From Chloroflexota bacterium (lineage in GTDB: Bacteria > Chloroflexota > Anaerolineae > Aggregatilineales > Phototrophicaceae), in NCBI GenBank assembly GCA_011525385.1, contig WTGF01000125.1, positions 1-64,000 on the forward strand: a stretch of 64,000 bases of DNA. Direction: 5' to 3'. Shown in pieces: positions 34,422 to 44,414 of the stretch. Each line of letters begins with the position of its first letter. The first letter of the stretch is position 1. The position numbers and the translations under genes are program-made. Below the pieces are notes generated by a model. That model made no database searches. It had not been told where the DNA came from and worked only from the letters and a program-made list of their open reading frames with translations.

Positions 34422-37400
34422 TTAGTCTAGCACTCTTGAGATGGGGCTGCCATTTGCTCTCGCCATTGCCAACAGGTCGAGCTTGTCCTGCAGATCTCGC
34501 AGCAAGTCGAGCAGACGGTTTTGCCAGTCAGCCTCTTCAGCGGCGAAGCGTACATCCGTGCGGGTAACATCGACGTCGGCGCCAAGGGCGAGTGACAAGA
34601 GGCCCCGGTTGATCTTGGCTAGATAGGGGAGTCTGATTTGGACATGGTCGCGCGGCAAGCTGACGTGAGTCGCGTGTATCGTTTGCGCCAGCGCCTTGAC
34701 TTCAATCTGATACATCAGACCCTCGACCGCAACCGGCAACTGACCGAAGCGATCTATCAATTCCGTCCTCATCGCCTCTACATCCTCTACGCTTTGGATG
34801 TTGCCGATGCGCCGATAGAGTTGCAAGCGCAGCGCCATCTCGGGTATCCAATCGGTTGGGATGTACGCGGGCAAGGGCAAGTCGATCACAATGCGTTCGC
34901 GGGAAGCGGCGGATTCCGATTCCCCGCCGCCGTCATCCGGAGCGCGCTTCTGGTCTTGAACCGCCTGTTTAAGCATATCAGTATAAAGATGCAGTCCAAC
35001 GCTTTCTATGTTGCCCGATTGCCGCGTGCTGAGAATGTCGCCGCTGCCGCGCAGCTCCAGATCTCTGATGGCGACCTGGAAGCCCGCGCCGAGTTTGGTG
35101 TTTTCGGAGAGCGTTTCCAGCCGCTCGCGGGCTTCTTGCGTGAGCGAACCCGGCGCGTGGAAGAAGTAGGCATAGGCTTGTTGCGCCGAGCGCCCGACAC
35201 GGCCGCGCAATTGATATAGCTGTGCCATGCCAAAGTGATCGGCGCGATCGACGATCAAGGTATTGACCCGGGGCATGTCGATGCCGTTTTCGATGATCGA
35301 GGTCGAGATCAAGATATCGTATTCCCCGCGCGAGAACGCCGCCATCACGTTTTCCAACGCGCGCGGCGGCATCTGTCCATGCGCGACGGCGAGGGTCGCT
35401 TCCGGCACTATGCGCTCGATTCTGTTGCGAATGATGTGAATGGAATTGACGCGATTATGCACGACAAAGACCTGGCCGCCCCGTTCCAATTCGCGCATGA
35501 TGGCCAGGCGCGTCAACTTGTCGTCCCATGATCCTACTTGCGTGATAACCGGCAGACGTTCTTCGGGCGCGGTTTGAATCATACTGATGTCGCGAATGCC
35601 GCTCAAGCTGAGATAGAGCGTACGTGGTATCGGTGTCGCGGTCAGCGTCAAAATGTCGACCTGGGCGCGCAGCTTTTTGAAATGCTCTTTATGCTTGACG
35701 CCAAATCGCTGCTCTTCGTCGATGATCATCAGACCAAGTTCCTTGAATTCGATATCCGCGGAAAGCAGACGGTGGGTCCCAATGACGATGTCTACTTCTC
35801 CGCTGGCGATTTGCTTCACGATGGCATTTTGTTGAGCCTTGCTGCGAAATCGCGACAGCATCTCGACCTTGACCGGGAAGGCGGCCAAGCGTGATTTGAC
35901 GTTGTCGTAGTGCTGCTGCGCGAGTACTGTGGTTGGTACGAGCACGGCCACTTGCATGCCGTCTTGTACAGCCTTGAAGGCGGCGCGCAAGGCGACTTCG
36001 GTCTTGCCGAAACCGACATCGCCGCAGATCAGGCGGTCCATGGGAGTGCCGCTATGCATATCCGACTTGACTTCTTGAATGACGCGCACTTGATCTTCGG
36101 TCTCGACAAAGGCGAAGTTGGCTTCCATCTCGTGTTGCCAGGCGCTGTCAGCGCTGAAGGCATAGCCCTGGGCGCGGGCGCGTTCGCGGTAGATTGCCAG
36201 CAAGTCTTTCGCCTCCTCCTGGGCATTGCGGCGCGCCTTTTCTCTCACTTTCAGCCATTGCTCGGGCTTGCCAAGCTTGTTGAGCTTGGGCGGCGTCTCG
36301 TCCGCGCCCACATAACGAGAGAGACGATCTGCCTGGTGGATCGGCACATACAAGGTATCTGTGCCCTGATATTCGACGAGCAGGAACTCGCGCTCTGTGG
36401 TATTGACCGTACGATGTCGCATACCCATGAACTTGCCGATACCATAATCTACATGAACGACATGCGTACCTTCCGACCAGTCCATGTAGGCGGTTTCCGG
36501 CGTCTTGCCGCCGCGCCGAGCGCTTGTCTCGCGCCGGCGCCTTGGCTCGGGCCGCGTCCAGCCGAAAATTTCGGCATCCGTCACACAGTGAAGCGCGCCG
36601 CCGTCGCTTTCCAGCGACCAACCTTCCGCCATAGAACCGCGAACAAAATGTAATGCGCCCGCCTCGGGAACTTCTGCGATCGACTGCGATTTGGGTATGA
36701 ATGCGGATGCGTCTTGCTCGTACCAGAGGTTTTCCAGCCGTTCGACTTGCTCGGTGACGATCACAACCCGGTCGCCACGGTTGCGGTACTGGCGCGCCTG
36801 GTTCAACATGCTGCGCAACTGGCCGCCGAATCTCTGGCCAGGTTGAAACAGGCGCGCTTCCCCATCAGCTTGAAAGTTGGACAGATCTATACTGGGCCGG
36901 GCCGCAATCTGTTGCTCTATGCTCTCCCAGGGCAGATACGGTTTAGGATGATTCGCGGCGATCTGATACGAATTAAGGGCGTCGGCGCGGTTTGCTTCTG
37001 CGCGAGACATAAGCTCGTCGACGGCTGCTTCCATTGCAGCCGCGTCTTCTATGAGAATCAGACTGTTTTCGGGAAGATAATCCAGCAGACAGGCCGATTG
37101 CTCATAGGCATAAGGCAAATAGTGTTCAAGGAATGGGAAAGTCATCCCTTCTTTCATTGAATCGATATCGGAATCAATGCTGGCGTGTTCTGCGCTCTCA
37201 CTTGCAGGAGACTGGGTCGATTGAGTCAGGATTTCTCCGACGGACGTCATCAAGCGCGGCAATGCCTCTCTGGCTGGCACGATAGCTGTTGAGCGCAGCC
37301 GCCTGATGCTGCGCTGATCGCTGGGGTCGAATAGACGCAAGCTTTCGATTTCATCGTCGAAAAACTCTATCCGCAGGGGATACTCTCCTGCCAAAGGAAA

Positions 37401-37970
37401 GATATCCAGGATGCCCCCCCGCCGACTGAAAGTACCCTGTTCAATGACAATCGTAGCCGGCTCGTAGCCCATGCCTGTCCAGGATCGAATCAAAGCATCG
37501 AAATTGTGCCGTTCGCCAACCGCTAGCTCCTGCGTCTCGTTGATGAATACGTCGGGGGGCATGGTAACTTGCATCAAGGCGCGGGCCGACGCTACGATGA
37601 TCGGATGCCGGGCGGAGTGACCGCGTTGCAGGGCGCTCAAGGTCTCGACCCGGTTGCGGATTACCGGGGCATCCCAGGGCGCGCGGTCATAAAAGAGGGC
37701 GGAGGGTTCTGCAAATCGATGCAGGCGCTCTGGCTTGTCGATCCATACTGGCAACTGCTCGCTAACGTTATAGGCGCGGCGTACTTCCGGTGTCAGATAG
37801 ACCAGCGGACCGTCCCAATCAGCAGCCAATGCCGCCAAAACAAAGGGACGCGCCGAACGTACCACGTTGAGCGGCGCACTTGCGGGAGCGCTCGTAACGT
37901 CTTGCAAAAGGGATTGATAGGGCCGGCTTTCCCGCAGAATATCCAGCAGACCAGCGAGATAAATCGACAT
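34422..37970 (-). CDS. mfd: Transcription-repair coupling factor
   Basis: 1182 residues, full length. The N-terminal UvrB-like module (to about residue 330) contains [17 protein letters not shown] and [20 protein letters not shown]. The RNA-polymerase-interacting domain ([20 protein letters not shown]) follows near 495. The helicase core has [16 protein letters not shown] (Walker A), a DEEQRFG box, [14 protein letters not shown], and the relay region [12 protein letters not shown]. The TRCF C-terminal domain closes the protein. It removes RNA polymerase stalled at DNA damage and recruits UvrA. Confidence 0.99.
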   Translation of the reverse strand: MSIYLAGLLDILRESRPYQSLLQDVTSAPASAPLNVVRSARPFVLAALAADWDGPLVYLTPEVRRAYNVSEQLPVWIDKPERLHRFAEPSALFYDRAPWDAPVIRNRVETLSALQRGHSARHPIIVASARALMQVTMPPDVFINETQELAVGERHNFDALIRSWTGMGYEPATIVIEQGTFSRRGGILDIFPLAGEYPLRIEFFDDEIESLRLFDPSDQRSIRRLRSTAIVPAREALPRLMTSVGEILTQSTQSPASESAEHASIDSDIDSMKEGMTFPFLEHYLPYAYEQSACLLDYLPENSLILIEDAAAMEAAVDELMSRAEANRADALNSYQIAANHPKPYLPWESIEQQIAARPSIDLSNFQADGEARLFQPGQRFGGQLRSMLNQARQYRNRGDRVVIVTEQVERLENLWYEQDASAFIPKSQSIAEVPEAGALHFVRGSMAEGWSLESDGGALHCVTDAEIFGWTRPEPRRRRETSARRGGKTPETAYMDWSEGTHVVHVDYGIGKFMGMRHRTVNTTEREFLLVEYQGTDTLYVPIHQADRLSRYVGADETPPKLNKLGKPEQWLKVREKARRNAQEEAKDLLAIYRERARAQGYAFSADSAWQHEMEANFAFVETEDQVRVIQEVKSDMHSGTPMDRLICGDVGFGKTEVALRAAFKAVQDGMQVAVLVPTTVLAQQHYDNVKSRLAAFPVKVEMLSRFRSKAQQNAIVKQIASGEVDIVIGTHRLLSADIEFKELGLMIIDEEQRFGVKHKEHFKKLRAQVDILTLTATPIPRTLYLSLSGIRDISMIQTAPEERLPVITQVGSWDDKLTRLAIMRELERGGQVFVVHNRVNSIHIIRNRIERIVPEATLAVAHGQMPPRALENVMAAFSRGEYDILISTSIIENGIDMPRVNTLIVDRADHFGMAQLYQLRGRVGRSAQQAYAYFFHAPGSLTQEARERLETLSENTKLGAGFQVAIRDLELRGSGDILSTRQSGNIESVGLHLYTDMLKQAVQDQKRAPDDGGGESESAASRERIVIDLPLPAYIPTDWIPEMALRLQLYRRIGNIQSVEDVEAMRTELIDRFGQLPVAVEGLMYQIEVKALAQTIHATHVSLPRDHVQIRLPYLAKINRGLLSLALGADVDVTRTDVRFAAEEADWQNRLLDLLRDLQDKLDLLAMARANGSPISRVLD

Positions 37971-38103
37971 GCGTGACCTTGTTTTTACTTGTCGTTATAT
38001 TGTTGTCGCTAAAACGGAACGGCGCAGTATATCAGAGACTTGCCCGGCGGGCTAGATTTCGTCCCTCGTAATTTGGCCGAGCCGACTTGAATCAGCTGGC
38101 CGA

Positions 38104-39312
38104 TTAATCCACCAGCGCTTGATAGACAAGCGCCCTGAAGTCCGCCTGGAAGAGCAACAGATTGTCCATTAATTGAGTCATGATGATGCCGACGATCTGC
38201 TCCTGAGGATCGACCCAGAAATTAGTGGCGGCGGCGCCGCTCCAGCCGAAGGCGCCCGCCGAGTTAAGGATGCCCGTTTGCGCCGGGTCGAGGACCACGT
38301 CAAAGCCGAGGCCGAACCCCCTGCCGCCAATTGTACTCAAGCCGATAGCGATGGGCAGGAGTTCCTGCGGCAAATGGTTCAGCGTCATGTACTCCAGGGT
38401 CTTCCGTCCCAGTATCCTTATGCCGTTCGATTCCCCGCAGTTCAGCAAGATCCTGGCGAAGCGCCAGTAGTCGCCGATGGTCGAGACAAGGCCGCCCCCA
38501 CCCGAAGGCGAGTTCGCGGGCTTGGTGTAGTCGTGCGCGGGTATGTTCGGCCCGCCTTCGTATTCGCGGAAGCTGCCATCGGAGGGCCGATGTTGATACA
38601 GTTTGGCGAAGCGATCAAGCTTGTCCGCCGGCACGTGAAATCCCGTATCGACCATGCCGAGGGGATCGAAAATCTCTTGCTGCAAGAAATCTTCAAAGGG
38701 CATATCCGCCAGCACCTGTATCAGATAGCCGCAGACGTCCGTGGCGATGCTGTAATTCCAGGCTGCGCCGGGTTGGTGCCGCAGTGGAAGATCCGCCATG
38801 CCGAGGATTTTCTCTTCCAAACTAGCTGTCTCGCTGCGGAAGATCGAATCACGGTACATATCGTCGATCGGACTGTCGTAGAAAAAACCGTAACTCAAAC
38901 CAGCCGTGTGCGTCAGCAAGTGGTGCACCGTCATGGGTGGATCTTGCTCGACCAGTTCCTTGCCTAGGAATCCGTAGCCGCTCAAAACCCGCGTCTTGGC
39001 GAAAGCAGGGATGTACTTGCTGACCGGATCAATCAACTGAAACTTGCCACGTTCGTAAAGCATCATCAAAGCGACCGACGTGATGGGTTTGGTCATGCTG
39101 TAGATTCGAAAGATGGTATCAAGCTCCATCGGCAGCGTCCCTTCGGCATCGCGATGACCGATAGCCTCGAGATGGACGATTTCTCCGTGCCGGGCGAGGA
39201 GCGTAACGAACCCGGCGACATTGCCCTTTTCAACGTATGTGTTCAGTTTATGATTGATATTCGCGAGTCGGCCTGATGACATGCCGACGCTTTCCGCTTC
39301 AGCTATCCGCAT
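38104..39312 (-). CDS. Serine hydrolase, beta-lactamase class C / esterase family
   Basis: 402 residues from ATG 39312, chosen because AAGGAGG lies six nt before it; an ATG at 39342 would add ten residues. The nucleophile motif S-x-x-K is YSMTKPITS near residue 75, and the Tyr motif is WNYSIATDV near 185. The third motif is not the classic KTG; GWSGAAATNFWVD fits its place as in EstB-type esterases. No signal peptide, so a cytoplasmic esterase or peptidase is more likely than an antibiotic-degrading enzyme. Copy B of the dispersed repeat is just upstream. Confidence 0.93.
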   Translation of the reverse strand: MRIAEAESVGMSSGRLANINHKLNTYVEKGNVAGFVTLLARHGEIVHLEAIGHRDAEGTLPMELDTIFRIYSMTKPITSVALMMLYERGKFQLIDPVSKYIPAFAKTRVLSGYGFLGKELVEQDPPMTVHHLLTHTAGLSYGFFYDSPIDDMYRDSIFRSETASLEEKILGMADLPLRHQPGAAWNYSIATDVCGYLIQVLADMPFEDFLQQEIFDPLGMVDTGFHVPADKLDRFAKLYQHRPSDGSFREYEGGPNIPAHDYTKPANSPSGGGGLVSTIGDYWRFARILLNCGESNGIRILGRKTLEYMTLNHLPQELLPIAIGLSTIGGRGFGLGFDVVLDPAQTGILNSAGAFGWSGAAATNFWVDPQEQIVGIIMTQLMDNLLLFQADFRALVYQALVD

Positions 39313-39355
39313 AGCGCCTCCTTGATTTTCTTCTGATGACATTGGTTCTTACACA

Positions 39356-39450
39356 GCCGCTCGGCGCGTAACCGGCGAAAAAGTCTGCCGCGCTCACACA
39401 AAATAATAAGCCTTCTCGGCGCATGAGCGACGCGGTCTATCAAAAAGAGA
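39356..39450 (-). repeat. Dispersed ~100-bp repeat, copy B
   Basis: Reading on the minus strand it begins TCTCTTTTTG at 39450, 13 nt after the pth stop, and ends GCCGGTTACGCGCCGAGCGGC at 39376-39356. Its first stem differs in sequence from the other copies (CGTCG/CGCCG in place of CCTTG/CAAGG) but still allows four of five pairs, while the CTCATG loop is kept. It shares GTGTGAGCG with copy C. Confidence 0.75.
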
Positions 39451-39463
39451 ATCGTTATATTCT

Positions 39464-40498
39464 TCATCGGTTCGCCGCTGCTGTATCAGCGAGGGCTTTC
39501 CCCATTTCCAGCGCCTTGGGATGTTGCGGGTTGATTGCCAAAGCCTCTGTTACCGCCGCCCTCGCCGCCGCGAAATCGTTCTCCCCCAGGAAATAGTCAG
39601 CTATGATCAACATGCGGCTGACGGCTTTCTTCTTGTTATTGTGATTGAGATACCAGTCCGCGATTTCGCGTTGCAAGTCGATCAAACCGGGATTGATGGT
39701 TGCTGCCTTAACTTTTTCGGCGACAGCAAGCCGCTCTGACCCTGCGGCTTCGAGCAGCCTCGCCAAGAGGAGATGATTGTCCACGGCCTTGTCGAGCATT
39801 CCGAGTTTCTTTTGCAGCGAGATGAGTTTGGACAAGGGCTTGGGATCATGAGGCGCGAGTTCCTGGGCGCGCCGCGCAATTTCGAGTTGTTCCTCAAGAT
39901 CGAGCGATTGCGCGTGCGACTTGGCGCCGACGCCATTATGGGCGGACATAGCTTTTTCGATGCCATCTTGCAGCCAGGTCTCAATTGCGTCTGCCGCCCG
40001 AACCGTCAGCTCCCGGGCAAGAATGAGATCGTCGCCCTTTAGTGTCTGCAATACGTAGTCCACCGGATCCATTTTACCGGGCGGCCTGCCGATGCCGAAG
40101 CGCAAGCGAGCGAAGTCCTTGCTCCCTAAATGCCCCACAATACTGCGCAAGCCGTTTTGTCCGCCATGCCCCCCCGCTTGTCGCAGTCTCAGGGCGCCAA
40201 AAGGCGTATCGAGATCATCGTGAACGACCATGAGACTTCCGATGGGAATCTTGTAGTATTCCAGAAGCGATCGAACTGCCTCGCCACTGCGGTTCATGAA
40301 GGTCAGAGGCTTGACCAGCTTTACGCCTTTGCCGTGGATATGGGCGCTCCAGGTTTGCGCGCGCTTTTCGCCCCTGCCTTTGCCAAGGTCATAGCGGCGG
40401 ATCAACTCGTCGATCACCCACCAGCCTATGTTGTGGCGCGTCTTGTCGTATTTGGGTCCTGGATTGCCAAGCCCAACAATCAGATGAAGCTCGGACAT
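39464..40498 (-). CDS. pth: Peptidyl-tRNA hydrolase with a C-terminal TPR-like extension
   Basis: 344 residues from ATG 40498 (GAGG six nt before); an ATG at 40519 is less likely. Residues 1-185 are a full Pth: LIVGLGNPGPKY, catalytic TRHNIGWWV (His22), LVKPLTFMNRSG, VVHDDLD and GGHGGQNGLRS. It releases peptides from peptidyl-tRNA after stalled translation. Normal Pth ends near residue 195. Here about 150 further residues are helical with TPR-like units (EQLEIARRAQELAPHDPKPL; DFAAARAAVTEALAINPQHP). No stop or frameshift separates the parts. Confidence 0.95.
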   Translation of the reverse strand: MSELHLIVGLGNPGPKYDKTRHNIGWWVIDELIRRYDLGKGRGEKRAQTWSAHIHGKGVKLVKPLTFMNRSGEAVRSLLEYYKIPIGSLMVVHDDLDTPFGALRLRQAGGHGGQNGLRSIVGHLGSKDFARLRFGIGRPPGKMDPVDYVLQTLKGDDLILARELTVRAADAIETWLQDGIEKAMSAHNGVGAKSHAQSLDLEEQLEIARRAQELAPHDPKPLSKLISLQKKLGMLDKAVDNHLLLARLLEAAGSERLAVAEKVKAATINPGLIDLQREIADWYLNHNNKKKAVSRMLIIADYFLGENDFAAARAAVTEALAINPQHPKALEMGKALADTAAANR

Positions 40499-40554
40499 TA
40501 TACCCTCGTCAGGTGACATGCGCCGCTATGTTAGCAGAGCGGGGCTTGCCTTGT

Positions 40555-40649
40555 CTACTTTTTTAGCGGACCCCCTTGCTAATGCAAGGAGAGGGCTTGC
40601 AAATTTGTGTGAGCGACAGGCTTTCTCGCCGGTTACGCGCCGAACGGCT
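40555..40649 (+). repeat. Dispersed ~100-bp repeat, copy C
   Basis: Plus-strand copy between the pth start and the nitrilase stop. It begins CTACTTTTTT, has the stem-loop CCTTG-CTAATG-CAAGG, GGCTTGCAAATTTGTGTGAGCG, and ends CGCCGGTTACGCGCCGAACGG. It lacks the central ATTCC/GGGAC block of copies A and D. It runs opposite to both flanking genes. Confidence 0.75.
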
Positions 40650-40713
40650 GAATCGAGATGATCGACCCCGGCCGGTTCAGGCGACTATAGCTTCGATTGG
40701 ATTTCCGCGAGCC

Positions 40714-41484
40714 CTAGAGCGGACTGTCATCAACATAGCGCGGATAGGTCGATTTAGCCGCTTCAGCCAGGCGCAGGTCAAGGTCAAGTGTGACAAAGGG
40801 CTGATCCGCTCCTGTCACGGCCAGAACTGCGCCGTCAGGATCACAGATCCAGCCAGCGCCGCCCAACTCGATATGACCGGCATGACCAGAGTGGTTGGAC
40901 GAGAGACAAAAGGCGCCCGACACGACGGCTGCGCTCCGTCCGCCGGCCAGCCACTTCTCGTTCGTGCCCATTGGCGTACTGCGCGGATTGAGCAAAAGGT
41001 GAATCCCTTGTCGGCTGTATTCGCGCGCGTGTTGCATGAACCAGATCTCGGTGCAGATCATGATTCCGGCGCGTGTAGCGCCGATGGCTGCGCATTGAAA
41101 GTCGACCGGCGAGCGATCGTACCAGTTGGCTTCCCAGTATCCGTCGTCGTTGGGTAGATAGGTTTTCTGATGATCCCAGCGCAGCCCGGCGCTCCGGGTC
41201 CAGATATATGCTACATTGAGTTTCTTTTCTCCAAGCGCGCGCGGCGATGTGCCGACAATTGTTTCCGCGCCTAACTCCGGCAAGCGCCGCAACCACTGAT
41301 CGTGTGAATCTACGGCGCTTCTCCAACGGACTTCATCGGGGCGGGGCGTCGTGCAAAACCAGGGCGCAAAACACATCTCCGGCAACAAGACCAACTGACT
41401 GGCGGCCTGCCGAACATGATGTCGCAAAGCCTCCCATTGGCTTTCCAGCTGACTTGGATCAATTTCTGTGATGGTCGCTCTCAT
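40714..41484 (-). CDS. Carbon-nitrogen hydrolase (nitrilase superfamily)
   Basis: 256 residues with the catalytic Glu-Lys-Cys triad in order: LVLLPEMCF (Glu), DHQKTYLPND (Lys) and GIMICTEIWF (Cys). GGRSAAVVSGAFCLSSNH and GGAGWICDPDG follow as in family members. It should cleave an amide or similar C-N bond of a small molecule. The length is typical. The gene sits 73 nt from the ABC exporter stop, in the same direction, and may be co-transcribed with it. Substrate unknown. Confidence 0.92.
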   Translation of the reverse strand: MRATITEIDPSQLESQWEALRHHVRQAASQLVLLPEMCFAPWFCTTPRPDEVRWRSAVDSHDQWLRRLPELGAETIVGTSPRALGEKKLNVAYIWTRSAGLRWDHQKTYLPNDDGYWEANWYDRSPVDFQCAAIGATRAGIMICTEIWFMQHAREYSRQGIHLLLNPRSTPMGTNEKWLAGGRSAAVVSGAFCLSSNHSGHAGHIELGGAGWICDPDGAVLAVTGADQPFVTLDLDLRLAEAAKSTYPRYVDDSPL

Positions 41485-41557
41485 TGGAATGCGCTCGTGA
41501 ACATCTTACGGTCGCTAAAGGCGATTTCAACCAAGAGACCGGCGGCAAGCGGGGCGG

Positions 41558-43495
41558 CTATGCCAATTCACGCTGTTGACTAAATTGCGTTTCGTAAAGC
41601 CGGGCATAGAGCCCGTCGCGGGCGATGAGCTCGCTATGAGTGCCGCCTTCGACGATGCAACCGCGATCCAGCACCAGAATCTGATCGGCAGCGAGTATGG
41701 TGCTGAGTCGATGCGCGATGACGATACTGGTACGGCCCTCCATGATGTGGCTCAAAGCGTCTTGAATCAAGGCCTCCGACTGGCTGTCGAGATGGCTGGT
41801 CGCTTCGTCCAGAACCAGAATGCGCGGATCTTTTAGTACCACGCGGGCAATGGCCATTCGCTGTTTTTCTCCCCCGCTGAGCCGGTATCCGCGCTCGCCG
41901 ACGATCGCGTCATAGCCCTCGCTTAATCCCATAATGAAATCATGGATATGGGCAACTTCGGCCGCGGCTTCGACTTCAGCTTGCGTGGCCTCCGGCTTGG
42001 CATAGAGCAGATTGGTGCGGATGCTGTCGTGAAAGAGATAGGTCTCTTGCGTGACCATGCCGATATTCTGCGCCATGGTATTCAGGCTCAAGTCACGCAG
42101 GTCGTGGCCGTCGATCAATATCCTGCCTTTGGAAGGATCATACAGGCGCGGTATCAGGTAGGTCATCGTGGTCTTGCCCGCGCCGCTGGGACCCACCAAT
42201 GCGACCAATTGCCCGGGCGAAATACGGAAGGAGATGTCTTGCAGGGCCAGCTCCCTGGCCTGGTGGACTTTTGCGGTTCCGCCCTGGCCGTCCCCGCGTT
42301 TCGCAGGGTCGCCAGATCGCGTAGCGGCGATGCTGTCCATCTTGCCGATGCGTTCCACATCGGAGAGTAGATTGTCTTCGTCTACGGTGTAGCGGAAGGA
42401 CACGCGCTCGAATTCCAGCTCGCCCTTGACATTATGCAGATGAACCGCGTTGGGCTTTTCCGCGATTTCAAGCGGCAGGTCGATGATCTCGAAGACCCGC
42501 TCAAAGCTGACAATTGACTGGGCAAAGTCTACCGGGGCATTGGTCAGCGCTTGCAGCGGAGTATAAAGTTGCGTGAGATAGGCGCCAAATGCGACTATGG
42601 TGCCGACAGTAAAGGCGTCCTGAATGACCAGAACGCCGCCCACCCAGTATACGATCGCGGTGCCGATCACGCTCACTAGTCCGATCATCACGAAAAACTG
42701 ACTGCCGAGCACGGCGCGCTCAATGCCGGAATCGCGGACGTCGGCAGCGCGTCGTTCAAAATGTTGAACTTCAGTATCAATGCGCCCGAATAACTTCACC
42801 AGCAGGGCGCCGCTGATATTGAGCGTTTCGTTCATCATGGCGTTCATTTGCGCGTTGTAAGCCATTTGTTGGCGGGCAATCGCCTGCAGCCTCTTGCCCA
42901 ATCTCCTTGCAATCAGGATGAAGAAAGGAAGTACCAGCACGCCTAGAATGGTCAGTCGCCATTCCAAAGCCAACATCATGACCAGAGTCGCGACAACTGT
43001 GATCACGTTAGTGACGATAGACACGATGGTGTTGCTGATGGCGTTTTGGGCCCCGACGACATCATTGTTTAGCCGGCTCATCAATTCGCCTGTCCTGGTA
43101 TTGGTGAAGAAGCGCAGCGACATCTGCTGCAAATGGTGATACAAGGCGACCCGCAGGTCGTAGATTACGCCTTCGCCGATCGAGACATTTAACTTGCGCT
43201 GTATGATCCGGATGCCTCCGCTGAGAACCGGGATCAGGACCAATCCCAGCGCCAACAAATGCAGGTGATCCAGGTCTTTATTGGCCAGCGCCGTATCTAT
43301 GATCTCGCGAAAGATGAGGGGATTCAGCAAGCCCAAAAATGTCGTGAGCAGAATCGTGGCGAGCATGCCGATTATGTGTAGTCGATAGGGCTGGGCATAA
43401 GCCAGAACGCGCAGGAGCAAGCGCCGCGAAACGTTTGGCCTCGCCGCCTCGAAGCCGTGCATGTAGCGAAACCATCCGCCGCCCTTCATCATCAT
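41558..43495 (-). CDS. ABC transporter, fused permease and ATPase (exporter type)
   Basis: 645 residues. Residues 30-335 form six helices of an ABC exporter membrane domain. The ATPase domain has LVGPSGAGKTTMTYL (Walker A), SGGEKQRMAIARVVL (signature) and ILVLDEATSHLD (Walker B). Between FRYTVDEDN (the A-loop Tyr region) and DISFRISPGQ lies an insertion of about 45 hydrophilic residues where relatives have only a few. It probably works as a homodimer exporting lipids or drugs. AAGGA is eight nt before ATG 43495. Confidence 0.94.
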   Translation of the reverse strand: MMMKGGGWFRYMHGFEAARPNVSRRLLLRVLAYAQPYRLHIIGMLATILLTTFLGLLNPLIFREIIDTALANKDLDHLHLLALGLVLIPVLSGGIRIIQRKLNVSIGEGVIYDLRVALYHHLQQMSLRFFTNTRTGELMSRLNNDVVGAQNAISNTIVSIVTNVITVVATLVMMLALEWRLTILGVLVLPFFILIARRLGKRLQAIARQQMAYNAQMNAMMNETLNISGALLVKLFGRIDTEVQHFERRAADVRDSGIERAVLGSQFFVMIGLVSVIGTAIVYWVGGVLVIQDAFTVGTIVAFGAYLTQLYTPLQALTNAPVDFAQSIVSFERVFEIIDLPLEIAEKPNAVHLHNVKGELEFERVSFRYTVDEDNLLSDVERIGKMDSIAATRSGDPAKRGDGQGGTAKVHQARELALQDISFRISPGQLVALVGPSGAGKTTMTYLIPRLYDPSKGRILIDGHDLRDLSLNTMAQNIGMVTQETYLFHDSIRTNLLYAKPEATQAEVEAAAEVAHIHDFIMGLSEGYDAIVGERGYRLSGGEKQRMAIARVVLKDPRILVLDEATSHLDSQSEALIQDALSHIMEGRTSIVIAHRLSTILAADQILVLDRGCIVEGGTHSELIARDGLYARLYETQFSQQRELA

Positions 43496-43885
43496 TGAAT
43501 CGTCCTTGTCAGCTTGTCTTTACTTAATCTATCGCAAAATCGTCGGTCGGGGCTACTGTCAATAAGATTGGGTAGACCGGTCAAATGGCTAGTATGGGCT
43601 GGTGTCCTTAAGCCGCCCGCCGTCGCCAAGAGCGCTGCCCGCGACAAATAAACGAGCGGCTCGCAGCCTGGCGCAGCATTGCGGTCTTCCTAAACGAAGA
43701 GCAAGAGCCTGTGAGTTTAGTTCCTTGCTGGTGGTTCGCCACAACCGCTCGGCGCGTAAGCGGCGAAAAGGTCCCAGGAATGTCGCGCTCACAGAAAATA
43801 ACAACGTCGTTCCTTGCATGAGCAAGAGGATTTGTTAAAAAGATGGCAAATTGAATGCGAGTGACGGCTAGCTGTTGGGGCGCGC
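43496..43885. other. Gap between the ABC exporter and the STAS-like gene
   Basis: 390 nt without a gene. It holds repeat copy D (43744-43843) and about 250 nt with no recognised element, presumably including the exporter promoter. A TTGACA occurs on the minus strand near 43564 but has no -10 at proper spacing. Confidence 0.5.
43744..43843 (-). repeat. Dispersed ~100-bp repeat, copy D
   Basis: Minus-strand copy, starting TCTTTTTAAC at 43843 and ending CGCCGCTTACGCGCCGAGCGG near 43744. Middle blocks CTCATGCAAGGA, TTGTTATTTTCTGTGAGCGC and GACATTCCTGGGACC match copy A closely. The last stem reads CCGCT/AGCGG, fully paired. It starts 43 nt after the stop of the STAS-like gene, in the same direction. 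Confidence 0.75.
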
Positions 43886-44278
43886 CTAACGATCCAAAGA
43901 CAAACCTCGGATTATCGCTCTCGCATCCGAAAGATTGGGCGCGAAAAGTATTTCACGACCCTCAACGGCATTGTTGAAAGTTTTGTGGATGGTCTGATAA
44001 ATGGTCCGTATCGCCCCGTTAGCGCCGACCACCACACGCGCGCCCTCGTTCGGGCGCGCCTCTCCCGAGGCCAGCAATGTCTTGGCGGCGCTAAAGACAT
44101 CCTTCGGTATCGTGGTGCCTTCGAGATCTATGATGAGATCGACAAAGTGACCGACACTGCCAATTAGCGAGTCCGCCCGCTGTACCGCTTCCTCAAGTTC
44201 CTCCCAGGACCATTCCGACTCGAATTCCAGAAGGACGATTGTCTTTTTCTTGTTATCCCAACGTGTCACAATTGCCAT
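43886..44278 (-). CDS. Small cytoplasmic protein, possibly STAS-like
   Basis: 130 residues from ATG 44278. The frame is open up to an ATG at 44434, but that part overlaps the lipoprotein gene and looks non-coding. The pattern is alternating beta/alpha: KKTIVLLEFESEWSWEELEE, GHFVDLIIDLEGTTIPKDVF, GARVVVGANGAIRTIYQTIH. This resembles STAS or SEC14-type folds that bind small ligands or partners, but the similarity is weak. A TTATAT box lies about 30 nt upstream. Function unknown. Confidence 0.7.
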   Translation of the reverse strand: MAIVTRWDNKKKTIVLLEFESEWSWEELEEAVQRADSLIGSVGHFVDLIIDLEGTTIPKDVFSAAKTLLASGEARPNEGARVVVGANGAIRTIYQTIHKTFNNAVEGREILFAPNLSDARAIIRGLSLDR

Positions 44279-44414
44279 ATTGCCAGTCCCGTATCTTGCT
44301 CCAGGATATATAACCCAATTACGGAAGTCTTTCCCGGACGTTGCCCGGAAAACCAGTAATAACATATCACAGTTTCTGGCTTGAAGGCAATCGCGCAGCT
44401 TCTCTATCGCGCAG

